From contig NZ_JQIV01000006.1 of NCBI RefSeq assembly GCF_000746825.1, forward strand, positions 1,240,001 to 1,304,000: a DNA stretch of 64,000 nt, given 5' to 3'. Origin of the DNA: Carnobacterium inhibens subsp. inhibens DSM 13024. Its GTDB lineage: Bacteria; Bacillota; Bacilli; Lactobacillales; Carnobacteriaceae. The position numbers were made by a program, and so were the translations under genes. The notes beneath the pieces were generated by a model. The model had not been told where the DNA came from. It worked only from the letters and a program-made list of their open reading frames with translations, and ran no database searches. Positions 55,533 to 64,000 of the stretch are shown here, piece by piece. Every line of letters starts with the position of its first letter. The first letter of the stretch is position 1.

Positions 55533-56246
55533 TCAAATTCCTCCTAAAACAACACCTACGATATAAGCAACAAAAGCCGCCAAACCACCAACTACTAACA
55601 TTTCAAAACCAGATTTCAGCCAATTTGATTGAGTAACTCTGGACTTTACGGCTCCAAGAATGAAGAGTGTTACTCCGGTAAGCAAAGAAGCAATTAAAAA
55701 AGTATTTTGCAACAATCCAGGTATATATATGGATAACACATAAATTAACAGTGGAACTACACCAAAAATACTAAAAGATAAAAATGTTGCTGCTGCATTT
55801 TTTATTGGAGAATCTTCTGTAAGGTCAGTTCCATAGTTCTCTTTCATTATTTGATTTACAAAAGGTTCTTCATATTTTGCAAGAGTATTTACTAGTACTT
55901 CAGCATCTGGTTGAGTAATCCCTTGATTTATAAATGAACGAATCATTTTGTTCACTTCATTTTCCTGATGATTCCTGATATCAGATTGTTTTTTTAAATG
56001 TAGCGTTTTTTCATATTCGTTTTGTGATTTTGTAGAAAGGTAATCTCCTACTGCCATTGAGAAACCATCTGCCAACAAATTTGAAAAACCTAAAATTAAA
56101 ACTACTTTAAAGGATAACTCGCCACCAACACTTCCTGCTACTACAGCAAAGGTTGTTATGATTCCATCTAATCCTCCATAAACGATACTTTTTATATATT
56201 TCCCTTTACCATTATGAACTATTTTTTCCGGTTTATTCATTTTCAT
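55533..56246 (-). CDS. VIT1/CCC1-family metal transporter
   Basis: 237 aa. Signature GGLDGIITTFAVVAGSVGG near 24-43 and ADGFSMAVGDYLSTKSQNEYE (about 58-79), with the acidic cytoplasmic metal-binding helix region 80-140 of the family. Four to five helices. Homologues move Fe2+ or Mn2+. AGGAGGAA precedes the ATG. Monocistronic. Confidence 0.87.
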   Translation of the reverse strand: MKMNKPEKIVHNGKGKYIKSIVYGGLDGIITTFAVVAGSVGGELSFKVVLILGFSNLLADGFSMAVGDYLSTKSQNEYEKTLHLKKQSDIRNHQENEVNKMIRSFINQGITQPDAEVLVNTLAKYEEPFVNQIMKENYGTDLTEDSPIKNAAATFLSFSIFGVVPLLIYVLSIYIPGLLQNTFLIASLLTGVTLFILGAVKSRVTQSNWLKSGFEMLVVGGLAAFVAYIVGVVLGGI

Positions 56247-56319
56247 TCCTCCTTATGTTCAGTCAGCAAAAAAAATTTGAAGGAATACACTAATTTTTTC
56301 ATTTTTAAGTCCCTTTTAT

Positions 56320-56604
56320 TTAATTCCCCATGCTAAAAGTGATAAGTTCTATTACCCACGTCGTTAAAATTAGAAGTAGTAAACTAACCGAGAAAAGAAA
56401 GATTCCAAATAATAGATAATTATTTTTCTTTTGGATCACACTATCTTTAATAGAAAAAGCTACTATAAACAGACCTATACAACTTATTCCTATAGATCCA
56501 ATCCTCTCTAAATCAGTAATGGTTGAGAAAAATAAATCATGCACCAGTAAGAAAAATTGTATGCACAAGAAAACTATCTTAGCTTTCTCCAATCTTTTAC
56601 TCAT
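56320..56604 (-). CDS. Small membrane protein of unknown function
   Basis: 94 aa with three hydrophobic helices (about 10-28, 33-50, 60-88). AAGGAGGAATG precedes the ATG. No family recognised. It is 73 bp above the VIT-family gene on the same strand and may share its transcript. Confidence 0.6.
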   Translation of the reverse strand: MSKRLEKAKIVFLCIQFFLLVHDLFFSTITDLERIGSIGISCIGLFIVAFSIKDSVIQKKNNYLLFGIFLFSVSLLLLILTTWVIELITFSMGN

Positions 56605-56832
56605 ATCATTCCTCCTTCAACCGAATTACACCACACTCCATGTGAATATGATAACAATATATACTGCTCATTACAATACTTATTTAATAAAACAATCATA
56701 CTCTCTTTATCCATTTTTGAAGCAAGTTCGTTCATTAAGTTCAATATGCAACAGCATTTTCATCACATAAATAGGGTGAAAACAAGTAATTTCAACTGTT
56801 TACCTCTTTACTTCTTAATAAGCTTCATTCTG

Positions 56833-57483
56833 TCATTCTGGACTAGCTAACAAATTCTTTTCTACCCATATCTCTTCATCGGAATTTTTTATAATCATAT
56901 CAAATGTTTTTCTGTATGGATGCATAAATAGTTCATATTGGATCCGACGTTGCTTATGAGACTGACGTAAAGCATTTATATCCGTACCTCTTTCCAAAAC
57001 ATCTCTTCCAACTCTTCTCATTAACTCTGTTTCATCATCTGTATAAAAGTAAATTTTCAAATCAATTAATTCAGGATCAACAAACGTCACACTCATTCCT
57101 TCTATAATGGTAACTTTTTTAGGAGAAATTAGTTCACTCTTGCTATAAAAAGTATCTATCGTGTAAAAATCTAACCCAGATTTGACCATGCGAATGTCTC
57201 TTTCTAAGGACACTATATGATGAGCATCTGGATGGCAAGCAGTCATTTTTGAATGATAATCTTTATTTTGATAACGATATTGAATCATGGTGTATTGTCG
57301 TAACTGTGACGTGATCATATAGGGATCTGTGTTGATATATGCTACTTCATTTAATCCTATCAAATGTGCAAGTTTAGTAGAAAAAGTAGTTTTCCCTGCA
57401 GCACCATGTCCTGAAATTCCAATAATCACCGGTTTATCCGACTTATTTATCCAATTTATGACTTCATCAAGTAGATTATTCAT
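56833..57483 (-). CDS. Uridine kinase-like P-loop phosphotransferase
   Basis: 216 aa. Walker A GISGHGAAGKTTFS (about 22-35) and IIEGMSVTF (about 127-135) in the uridine kinase/phosphoribulokinase fold; RRVGRDVLERGT (about 155-166) forms a lid-type Arg-rich segment. It phosphorylates a nucleoside or related sugar with ATP. The substrate is not certain. Single gene. Confidence 0.75.
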   Translation of the reverse strand: MNNLLDEVINWINKSDKPVIIGISGHGAAGKTTFSTKLAHLIGLNEVAYINTDPYMITSQLRQYTMIQYRYQNKDYHSKMTACHPDAHHIVSLERDIRMVKSGLDFYTIDTFYSKSELISPKKVTIIEGMSVTFVDPELIDLKIYFYTDDETELMRRVGRDVLERGTDINALRQSHKQRRIQYELFMHPYRKTFDMIIKNSDEEIWVEKNLLASPE

Positions 57484-57629
57484 TTTCCCACCATTTCCTA
57501 TCTATCTCTTCTTAGGCTTAAACGTTTATTTATAAGTTATAAACAGCAACTTTATTTTACCATTATTGAAAACGGTTTTCTCCAGATTTTTTAATTCATT
57601 CTAAAGAAATACCTACAACTACACAAAAT

Positions 57630-57672
57630 AAAAAAAGCAGTACGGTCATTAAAAATGAATCCATACTGCTTT
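57630..57672 (-). terminator. Terminator of the SDR gene
   Basis: AAAGCAGTA(C/T)GG arms over a short loop followed by T run on the minus strand, 16 nt beyond the stop at 57688. Confidence 0.75.
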
Positions 57673-57687
57673 ACAATTTGTATTTGG

Positions 57688-58578
57688 CTAAGCTAACTCA
57701 ATACCACCTGTTACACCATAGATTTGGGCTGTAACGTAGCTAGATTTTGCAGATGCTAAGAATACATAGACATCTGAAAGTTCTACTGGTTGACCAGCAC
57801 GTTCTAATGGAGCCTCTTGTCCAAATGTTGGAATAGCTTCACTTGGCTGTCCGCCAGAAATTTGTAACGGCGTCCATATTGGTCCCGGAGCTACAACATT
57901 TACACGGATGCCTTTTGGTGCTAATTGTTTTGCTAGACCACGGCTAAATCCATTAATGGCAAACTTAGTTGATGCATAGTCTAAAAGATTTGCGCTTGGG
58001 TTGTACCCTTGAACAGAAGATGTCGTAATAATCGAAGAACCCTCTGGAAGATAAGGTAAAGCAGCTTTTATTACCCAAAAAAGCGAAAATACATTTATTT
58101 CAAAGGTTTGTTTTAATTGTTCTGTCGTAAGATCTAGAATATCTTCCACAGCTTGCTGTTTTCCAGCAATTAAGGCTAGTATATCTAATCCACCAAGTTC
58201 TTTATGTGCTTGATCAACAAGTTGTTTACAAAATGCTTCATCACTTAAATCACCTGGGATAAGAATAACTTTTTGGCCTGCTGCTTCAATCAGCTGCTTC
58301 ACTTCTTGTGCATCTGTTTCTTCTTCTGGAAGATAATTCAATGCTATATCGGCTCCTTCACGTGCATAAGCAATAGCTGCAGCTCGTCCTATACCAGAAT
58401 CTCCGCCTGTCACCAAAGCTTTTTTCCCAACTAGTTGTTCATTTCCTATATAAGATTCTTCACCACAGTCTGGACGTGGATCCATTTTACTTTGTAAGGC
58501 AGGAGGTTCTTGATACTGCTTTGGAAAGTTTCCTGTAAAAAATTGATTTAATGGATTTTCTGAATTTGCATGTGTCAT
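57688..58578 (-). CDS. SDR oxidoreductase, general-stress (Gsp39/YhdF) type
   Basis: 296 aa. An N-terminal 45-residue extension with [19 protein letters not shown] is typical of the YhdF/YhxD group. TGGDSGIG cofactor loop (57-64), catalytic Ser/Tyr/Lys in ITTSSVQGY and YASTKFA. NAD(P)-dependent; relatives act on glucose or aldehydes and are stress-induced. Single gene with its own terminator. Confidence 0.87.
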   Translation of the reverse strand: MTHANSENPLNQFFTGNFPKQYQEPPALQSKMDPRPDCGEESYIGNEQLVGKKALVTGGDSGIGRAAAIAYAREGADIALNYLPEEETDAQEVKQLIEAAGQKVILIPGDLSDEAFCKQLVDQAHKELGGLDILALIAGKQQAVEDILDLTTEQLKQTFEINVFSLFWVIKAALPYLPEGSSIITTSSVQGYNPSANLLDYASTKFAINGFSRGLAKQLAPKGIRVNVVAPGPIWTPLQISGGQPSEAIPTFGQEAPLERAGQPVELSDVYVFLASAKSSYVTAQIYGVTGGIELA

Positions 58579-58690
58579 TTCTCTCTCTCCTCATAAATTT
58601 AATAATGAATATATTCATCTTAAAGTTCCCATGGACCAAGTTCAAATCATATGCCTCTAATTTCTACTCTGACTTGAACTAATGAATACA

Positions 58691-58725
58691 CAAAACAGCC
58701 ATGCAAAAGAACTGCATAGCTGTTG
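58691..58725 (-). terminator. Terminator of the gene at 58753
   Basis: AACAGC(C/T)ATGCA arms over a 7-nt loop, followed by TTTT on the minus strand. Confidence 0.65.
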
Positions 58726-58752
58726 TCTATAATGTTTTTTCTAAAAATTAAT

Positions 58753-59178
58753 TTATAGTGGCTTACTGTTATACCAGTCAGTTGAGTCAAGAAAAGCTAA
58801 GTTGTTTTTTTGCCATTTTATACCTGCTATCACTTTATTTGACTTGAACGTCAATTTCTTTTCACCCTTAACCTTCACAACTATTTTGTATTGTATCAGT
58901 CCTTTTTTCACTTTAAGGTATTCTATATCTTCATAAGGAATCTGAATATGTTTGCCTGAAAACTGACCCATCATTGTCAGCCCAACTAAACTAATTTCTT
59001 CTGAAGAAAAAAATAGTAAGTAGTATTGCATATCTATAAAAGATGCTAACGCTCCATAAGTAAAACTAGACATGATTCCTGGTTCTGTATACCCATAAAC
59101 AAAATTTTGAGACACTGGAATATCTAGTGGCTCCATATAAGTTTCGATATTCTCTATTTTCATTGCTTCATTCACTAT
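58753..59178 (-). CDS. Hypothetical PH-like domain protein
   Basis: 141 aa. The likely start is GTG 59178, 9 nt after GGAG; an ATG at 59163 is further from the site. The alternating strands (YYLLFFSSEEISLVGLT, then IPYEDIEYLKVKKG and IVVKVKGEKKLTFKS) resemble a bacterial PH/GRAM-like barrel. Function unknown. Cytosolic. Confidence 0.6.
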   Translation of the reverse strand: MVNEAMKIENIETYMEPLDIPVSQNFVYGYTEPGIMSSFTYGALASFIDMQYYLLFFSSEEISLVGLTMMGQFSGKHIQIPYEDIEYLKVKKGLIQYKIVVKVKGEKKLTFKSNKVIAGIKWQKNNLAFLDSTDWYNSKPL

Positions 59179-59330
59179 CACCAACTCCTTTTTACCATCT
59201 TATCTAAATCAGCCAGAAAAGGACAAGAATATCCTATTTCCTGTCAAATATTACTAAATTACAAGAAACCATGTTTTAGTTGCTATGTAACTAGATCAGT
59301 ATAAGCATCTTATTCATTGGAACTAAAAAT

Positions 59331-59834
59331 TTATAGAACAAGATATAAAAAAATCTCCATAATAATAAAATAAATGGCACCATAAAAGAATATTTGGGAC
59401 ACGATACTTTTTACAAAACGCTGCACATAATTCTCTTCTGGATTTTCCGGATTATAGTACACATCAAGAACAGATCCACGGGGAATCTCTTTTTCTAAAG
59501 GATTAAAAGAAATACGTGGATTGCGTTTCACACGCAATGTTGGTGCAAACTTATCTCCAATAACTTCTGCTTCTCCATAAAACGTAGCGGCTTTAACCAT
59601 AATTCCTCGATAAACTAATTTTCCTTTATAACTTGTTCCATCAACCTCAAATTCAACTAAGGGATAAAACAAACCATTCCCACGAGCTTCATAACCATAA
59701 ACCGTACCTGACGTTTTACTCGTACAGTTAACAAGCTTCTTATTATTGCGTTTCTTTAATAAGAACGCTACCAACATAAAAATTAGGACTAAGACAAACA
59801 AACCTAAAGAAAGCCAAAATTTCAATACTACCAT
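59331..59834 (-). CDS. DUF3592-like membrane protein
   Basis: 167 aa. Helices at about 5-27 and 145-166 enclose an extracytosolic or cytosolic beta domain with SGTVYGYEARGNGLFYPLVEF and VLDVYYNPENPEENYV, as in DUF3592. Role unknown. AGGAGGTG lies before the start. Confidence 0.65.
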   Translation of the reverse strand: MVVLKFWLSLGLFVLVLIFMLVAFLLKKRNNKKLVNCTSKTSGTVYGYEARGNGLFYPLVEFEVDGTSYKGKLVYRGIMVKAATFYGEAEVIGDKFAPTLRVKRNPRISFNPLEKEIPRGSVLDVYYNPENPEENYVQRFVKSIVSQIFFYGAIYFIIMEIFLYLVL

Positions 59835-59894
59835 CCTATCACCTCCTTACTACCAGTATAACAAAAGAAATAGCACTAAAGAGAAAGTGACCGC

Positions 59895-59936
59895 TAAAAA
59901 AACCTATACCGAAATATACTTCATCGGTATAGGTCT
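59895..59936 (-). terminator. Terminator of the 60-aa gene
   Basis: ACCTATACCGA and TCGGTATAGGT are perfect 11-bp inverted copies, T run on the minus strand, just after the stop at 59947. Confidence 0.9.
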
Positions 59937-59946
59937 ACTTCAATTA

Positions 59947-60129
59947 TTATTTTCCTAAACCACCAAGGCCACCAGCAGCTTTTTTAGCTTCACTCATTAA
60001 TTCTTTTTTCTCATTTTCATCAATATCGCCATCGTCGTGAGCTTGTTTAACATCCTTCACCAATTGGCCTGCTTTTTCTTTATCCACGTTTTTGAGTTTT
60101 TGTTTCAGTTCATCAAATTTCTGACTCAT
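59947..60129 (-). CDS. Small acidic/lysine-rich protein
   Basis: 60 aa with ATG at 60129, 5 nt or more after GAGGAGATG; an upstream ATG is less likely. The helical core FDELKQKLKNVDKEKAGQL and Gly-rich tail AGGLGGLGK suggest a small helical, possibly CsbD-like or stress-associated protein. I do not recognise a family with certainty. Confidence 0.6.
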   Translation of the reverse strand: MSQKFDELKQKLKNVDKEKAGQLVKDVKQAHDDGDIDENEKKELMSEAKKAAGGLGGLGK

Positions 60130-60221
60130 CTTAACATCTCCTCTTTCATCCATTTGTAGTACAAGTTAAGGATAAGAAAAACAGACATAAACTTCAAGAA
60201 ATTTGATTTATACTTGAACGT

Positions 60222-60258
60222 AAAAAAAAGCAGCATCTTGAAAATCAGATGCTACTCT
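60222..60258 (-). terminator. Terminator of acd-etfB-etfA
   Basis: AGCATCT and AGATGCT pair and are followed by eight T on the minus strand, about 60 nt after the etfA stop. Confidence 0.85.
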
Positions 60259-60315
60259 TCTTCCTCTTATAAAGTTATTTCTTATTGTTTGAATTTTTTT
60301 ATCTAGAGTATCGAC

Positions 60316-61284
60316 CTATTGAATAACCTTTAAAAATCCTTCTAAGAAATCAGCTGAATTTCCAACATAACTAAAATCTGAATATTTAAAGATAGGTGCT
60401 TCTGGATCTTTGTTAACAGAAATCACTAATTCAGCATTTTCTATCCCAGTTGTATATTGTACAGCTCCATGAATACCCAAATTAATCAATATTTTAGGCG
60501 CAATCGTATTCCCAGATTGTCCAATTTGATCATCTCCACTAAATTTAGGGTGATCAGTCAAAGGACGAGTTACTCCGATTTTTGCACCTAGTTTACGGGC
60601 AAATTCTTCTGCTAAAGAAAGTTCTTTAGCATCTATAGAACCTCGTCCTAGTGCAATGACTCGATCAGCATTAGCGATACTGTCGCTTTTAGAAATTAAA
60701 GGGGTTTCTTCTATAATTTTCACGCGTTTTGCTTCTTTAAAGATCAAATCACTTACTTCAGTTACAGTAACTGGTTTGCTGCTGTTTTTCTTAGCTTCAA
60801 AGGTATTTGGTCGGACAGAAGCCATTTGAGGTCGGTGGTTAGGACTGATAATTTCACACATGATATTATCTCCATACGATGGTTTTGTTTGAACCAACAA
60901 TTCACTGTCAAATGATAAGTTTAAACAGTCTGAAGTCAAACCAGTATTTAACTTCGCTTGCAATCGAGGTGCGATCGAACGGCCTACAACTGTTGCACCA
61001 AAAAGAATGCTATTCGGTTGGCGACGTTCTGCTAATTCTGCCATTAAGCTGGCAACTTCAGAATCCATCGCATTTTCCAAACGATTATCCCTTACAACAA
61101 CGATTTCATCAGGACCATATTCTTTGATAGCTTCTTCCAGTTTTTGGTCTGCTGATTCAAATAAAATCACAACAACCTTTTTATCGCCTGCAATTTCATT
61201 TGCTTTAGTTATTAATTGATAGGTAACAGGCTGGATGATCCCTACATGTTTTTCTGCATATACCCAAATTTCTTGGCTAGTCAT
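60316..61284 (-). CDS. etfA: Electron transfer flavoprotein alpha subunit
   Basis: 322 aa with ATG at 61284, 9 nt after AGAGG; an upstream in-frame TTG is unlikely. The ETF alpha FAD-binding signature is seen near the C-terminus: RPLTDHPKFSGDDQIGQSGN and APKILINLGIHGAVQYTTGI. It binds FAD and with EtfB moves electrons from the acyl-CoA dehydrogenase to an acceptor. Last gene of acd-etfB-etfA. Confidence 0.92.
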   Translation of the reverse strand: MTSQEIWVYAEKHVGIIQPVTYQLITKANEIAGDKKVVVILFESADQKLEEAIKEYGPDEIVVVRDNRLENAMDSEVASLMAELAERRQPNSILFGATVVGRSIAPRLQAKLNTGLTSDCLNLSFDSELLVQTKPSYGDNIMCEIISPNHRPQMASVRPNTFEAKKNSSKPVTVTEVSDLIFKEAKRVKIIEETPLISKSDSIANADRVIALGRGSIDAKELSLAEEFARKLGAKIGVTRPLTDHPKFSGDDQIGQSGNTIAPKILINLGIHGAVQYTTGIENAELVISVNKDPEAPIFKYSDFSYVGNSADFLEGFLKVIQ

Positions 61285-61299
61285 TTTTCTCAACCTCTC

Positions 61300-62094
61300 T
61301 TAAAGTAAATTAGTGGCTCTCATTTGTATTAACAATTCACGAACGGCCTCATCAGCTGTTCCTGTAAGGAACGTTGTTGCTTTTGCTTCTTTTTCCGGTG
61401 CCCATACACTACGTACAACTGTAGGAGAGCCTTTTAAACCAATTCTATCAGCATCGACAGGCAAGCTGTTTTCATCCCAAATGTGAATCGTTTTTTTATA
61501 GCTTTGTTGAATGTTACGAGGCGTTGGGTAACGTGGTTCATTCATTTCGCTACGAACGGTTACCACTGCTGGCAATTGGAATTCAATTTTTTGTTGCATA
61601 TTTTCTAATAAGCGAGTTGCAGTCATAGTGTTTTTAGTATGACTATGTAACTCACTGACAAATGTGATTTGTGGCCAGTCTAAAAATTCAGATACGATTG
61701 GACCAACTTGACTAGTGTCCGCATCTACAGATTGACGACCAAATAAGACTAAGTCTACATTTCCTAATTCCTTGATGGCTTGTGCTAAAACATAGCCTGT
61801 TGCTAAAGTATCTGCTCCGCCAAACTGACGAGAACTTAAAAGTACGGCATCATCACATCCCATGGCTAAGCCTTGTCGCAAAGTCATTTCAAAGTCTGGT
61901 GGCCCCATAGATAGAAGCGTAATTTCGCCTCCCCATTCTTCTTTTAATCGAAGAGCTGCCTCTATGGCATTCTTATCATAAGGATTCATAACTCCCGCTT
62001 CTCCAGAACGAACAAGGTTTTTAGTAACCGGGTCAATTTTTAAATTATTAGAAACAGGTACTTGTTTAATACATACTACAATTTTTAAGCTCAT
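61300..62094 (-). CDS. etfB: Electron transfer flavoprotein beta subunit
   Basis: 264 aa. ETF beta family: VCIKQVPVS at the start, NPYDKNAIEAALRLKEE, and VDADTSQVGPIVSEFL. It binds AMP or a second flavin depending on class; the sequence alone does not tell if it is of the bifurcating type. 5 bp after acd and 15 bp before etfA. Confidence 0.92.
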   Translation of the reverse strand: MSLKIVVCIKQVPVSNNLKIDPVTKNLVRSGEAGVMNPYDKNAIEAALRLKEEWGGEITLLSMGPPDFEMTLRQGLAMGCDDAVLLSSRQFGGADTLATGYVLAQAIKELGNVDLVLFGRQSVDADTSQVGPIVSEFLDWPQITFVSELHSHTKNTMTATRLLENMQQKIEFQLPAVVTVRSEMNEPRYPTPRNIQQSYKKTIHIWDENSLPVDADRIGLKGSPTVVRSVWAPEKEAKATTFLTGTADEAVRELLIQMRATNLL

Positions 62095-62099
62095 TAGAA

Positions 62100-63230
62100 T
62101 TACTCCTCTCTCTCATTCACAACTTCTTTAGCTATTTCAATCATCATTTTTTCTAGTGATCCTTCGGCAAGTTGCAATGCCCGAGCATCACGAATTAAAT
62201 GTTCCACAGGATACTCACGACTATATCCATACCCGCCTAACACTTGTAGAGCATGATCAGCTGCAATAACTGAAGCACGACTTCCATACGATTTCGCCAT
62301 GGTAGATACTTTAGCGTAAGATTTACCTTCTGTTTTCAACTTAGCTGCCTCTTGATAAAGTAACTGTGTGTTTTCTTTTGCAATAGCAATTTCAGTGATT
62401 TTCGTTTGGATAGAATGTAATTGAACAATAGGTGTATCAATTGCATTACGTTTTTTAGCATAATCAACAGCAATAGTCAACGCATGTTCTGTGATACCAG
62501 CTGCGATTGCTCCCATCGAAATACGAGCATCATAGTGGGCATTATCTCCTATTTCCACACCTTGTCCTATTTTTCCTAACAGGTGATCTTCAGTAACCAT
62601 CACGTTTTCTAAGAAAATTTCTCCCACAGGCGTACCAGTCATACCAATGAATTCTTCTCTCTTACCATGTTTAAATCCAGGCATATCCTCATCAACAAGG
62701 AAACAAGACAATTCATTTGGTGCTGTTTTTAAGAGCACACAGTACACTTCTGCTAAACCGCCATTGGTAATCATTGTTTTATTTCCATTTAAAACCCATT
62801 TATTTCCTTCTTTAATAGCACTAGCTGTAAATCCCATTACATTAGATCCACCTTGTGGTTCTGTTGAAGAGAATCCAAAGACACGGTGGTTTGCTTGCGG
62901 CAAATACTTTTCTTTCAATTCAGGTGTTGCATATTTCATTACTTGATCAACGGTTTTATAATGCCCTTCTAACGTAAAAGCTACACTCGCATTCCGAACA
63001 GCAAAATCATATACCGTTTGAGAACTAGCGATAGCATCGAATCCAGCACCACCATATTCTTCCGGTATGGTCAACCCTAAAAAGCCTGTGTTCACCATGT
63101 TGCTCCATAACTCTGAAGGGTACTCTCTGTGTTTGTCAATCCACATATCAAACGGTTTCACTTCTTTATCAGCAAAATCTGTAACCATCTGATGCAGCAT
63201 TACTTGAGGTTGGGTCAATTTTATACTCAT
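62100..63230 (-). CDS. Acyl-CoA dehydrogenase
   Basis: 376 aa with ATG at 63230, 10 nt after AAAGGAG. Features: FGFSSTEPQGGSNVMG (flavin-contact motif with TEP...S), VNGNKTMITNG and the C-terminal QVLGGYGYSREYPVEHLIRDARALQLAEGS, where the final EGS carries the family's catalytic Glu region. It oxidises an acyl-CoA at the alpha-beta bond, or works in reverse with Etf. It shares an operon with etfBA. Beta-oxidation is not usual in lactic acid bacteria, so a reductive anaerobic role is likely (inference). Confidence 0.9.
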   Translation of the reverse strand: MSIKLTQPQVMLHQMVTDFADKEVKPFDMWIDKHREYPSELWSNMVNTGFLGLTIPEEYGGAGFDAIASSQTVYDFAVRNASVAFTLEGHYKTVDQVMKYATPELKEKYLPQANHRVFGFSSTEPQGGSNVMGFTASAIKEGNKWVLNGNKTMITNGGLAEVYCVLLKTAPNELSCFLVDEDMPGFKHGKREEFIGMTGTPVGEIFLENVMVTEDHLLGKIGQGVEIGDNAHYDARISMGAIAAGITEHALTIAVDYAKKRNAIDTPIVQLHSIQTKITEIAIAKENTQLLYQEAAKLKTEGKSYAKVSTMAKSYGSRASVIAADHALQVLGGYGYSREYPVEHLIRDARALQLAEGSLEKMMIEIAKEVVNEREE

Positions 63231-63291
63231 TATTTTCATTCTCCTTTTGTTCAATTATGCACAAGAATTTAAACACTTTTTTAACACGTTA

Positions 63292-63297
63292 ATTATA
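63292..63297 (-). promoter_or_regulatory. -10 of the acd promoter
   Basis: TATAAT on the minus strand. The -35 region is poor (GTCTAT-like), as expected for an activator-dependent promoter. Predicted start is near 63285. Confidence 0.6.
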
Positions 63298-63317
63298 ACG
63301 TAATATTTTTTTGATAG

Positions 63318-63335
63318 ACTTGATTTAAATCAAGT
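63318..63335. promoter_or_regulatory. FNR/CRP-type operator, 18-bp perfect palindrome
   Basis: ACTTGATTTAAATCAAGT contains the FNR consensus TTGAT-N4-ATCAA. Its centre is at -41.5 from the predicted acd start, the standard position for class II activation. It also overlaps the likely promoter spacer of the divergent Crp/Fnr gene (TTGATA at 63311-63316 and TACAAT at 63335-63340). Confidence 0.8.
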
Positions 63336-63431
63336 ACAATCACCCTAAAAAAATTAATGAAGTCTTTTATATTTAGTAGAAAACTGGTAAACTAAAAACG
63401 AATTGTGAGAAATTATTGAGGAGATTACAAG

Positions 63432-64000
63432 ATGAATAAAAGATATTTTAAATCTGATCATCATACTTATGAATGTCAAAAAACAGAAAATACTTGCATA
63501 GATTCTATCCCATTATTTCAATCATTATCAGCGGAGAAAAAAGAAAAAATCCATTCATTAATACAACACAAACACTACTCTCGCGGAGAAACGATCTATC
63601 GGCCTGGAGAAACTGCAGATTCCCTTTACGTATTAAAAAGTGGAAAAATACGCGTATACCGATTATCAGATTCTGGAAAAGAACAATTGATTCGAATCGT
63701 GACTCAAGGAGAGTTTACTGGAGAATTAGCTTTATTTAAAAAGGGTATTTACGAAGCGTTTACAGAAGCGCTAACAGACTGTTCAATTTGTGCTATTAAA
63801 CATGCAGATTTTCATGAATTACTTTTACAATACCCCATGATGGCTGTTGAAATGTTAGCTACAATTTCTAATAGATTGGGAATGTCTGAGCAACAGACAG
63901 CTTGGGCTACTACTGAGACTGTAAGAGACAGATTATTACACTTTTTGATCAGTTTAGTCGATTCAAAGGAAATTGAACCCATTATTGAATTAAAGATGGC
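63432..64000 (+). CDS. Crp/Fnr-family regulator, 3' truncated by window end
   Basis: 189 residues visible; the C-terminal HTH lies beyond the edge. AGGAGA lies 9 nt before the ATG. The cyclic-nucleotide-binding-like beta barrel is recognised by YSRGETIYRPGETADSLY, KSGKIRVYRLSDSGKEQ and ELALF (about 48-115). Cys at about 15, 22, 124 and 127 could hold a redox or Fe-S sensor, as in FLP/FNR of lactic acid bacteria; this is inference. It is divergent from acd-etfBA, and both share the FNR-type palindrome. Confidence 0.85.
   Translation, partial: MNKRYFKSDHHTYECQKTENTCIDSIPLFQSLSAEKKEKIHSLIQHKHYSRGETIYRPGETADSLYVLKSGKIRVYRLSDSGKEQLIRIVTQGEFTGELALFKKGIYEAFTEALTDCSICAIKHADFHELLLQYPMMAVEMLATISNRLGMSEQQTAWATTETVRDRLLHFLISLVDSKEIEPIIELKM

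Overview
The window comes from a low-G+C, AT-rich Gram-positive bacterium. Shine-Dalgarno sites are of the GGAGG type, promoters are sigma-A-like, lipoproteins carry LxxC lipoboxes, and there are many PTS operons and intrinsic terminators. Gene content (maltose-6-P hydrolase operon, mannitol PTS, class I aldolase, phosphonate-type ABC system, sortase relic) fits the Lactobacillales, most likely Carnobacteriaceae/Carnobacterium. That assignment is inference from gene content; there is no rRNA or marker gene here.

Layout. 1-3.7 kb: a sugar ABC operon (binding protein, two permeases, DUF624 protein) running off the left edge. 3.8-8.8 kb: cysteine hydrolase, YflT stress protein, orphan OppA lipoprotein, DegV, PepSY lipoprotein. 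8.9-11.5 kb: a cation symporter and an ATP-grasp ligase behind a leader with a strong promoter, a palindrome, a 31-codon Cys-rich ORF and an intrinsic terminator; this looks like a cysteine-codon attenuator. 11.6-17.3 kb: PfkB kinase and a malP-malA-malR alpha-glucoside operon with a cre site. 17.5-23.9 kb: DUF1541 lipoprotein and a phnDCEE transporter operon ending in a 5'-nucleotidase, followed by six 51-bp tandem repeats. 24.3-28.7 kb: Dps, a P1B ATPase with an unusual CPG motif, a decayed lgt relic, an MFS pump. 28.9-32.7 kb: class I aldolase, a broken sortase, a 151-bp non-autonomous mobile element, a phosphoesterase, and a two-gene operon under a textbook LexA-boxed promoter. 32.9-39 kb: mannitol PTS operon mtlA-mtlR-mtlF without mtlD, and a 6-phosphogluconate dehydrogenase divergent from an RpiR regulator. 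39-47.7 kb: stress protein, SDR and FAD oxidoreductases, thioredoxin-like protein, GNAT, a GT2 with a degenerate DXD, a hydratase gene with an early stop, and an IS1182-like element that is the parent of the 151-bp element. 47.7-55.5 kb: a POPT-type ABC transporter placed with adenine deaminase and a second amidohydrolase. 55.5-60.2 kb: small membrane and stress-type genes. 60.3-64 kb: acyl-CoA dehydrogenase-etfB-etfA, divergent from a Crp/Fnr regulator, with a perfect FNR-type palindrome centred at -41.5 of the predicted acd promoter.

The most striking points are the Cys-leader attenuator, the Crp/Fnr-controlled acd-etf operon, the LexA-controlled pair of unknown small proteins, the IS and its exact deletion derivative, and the 51-bp repeat array. 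Several start codons were moved inward from the longest ORF to the ATG or GTG that follows a clear Shine-Dalgarno site; each case is noted.
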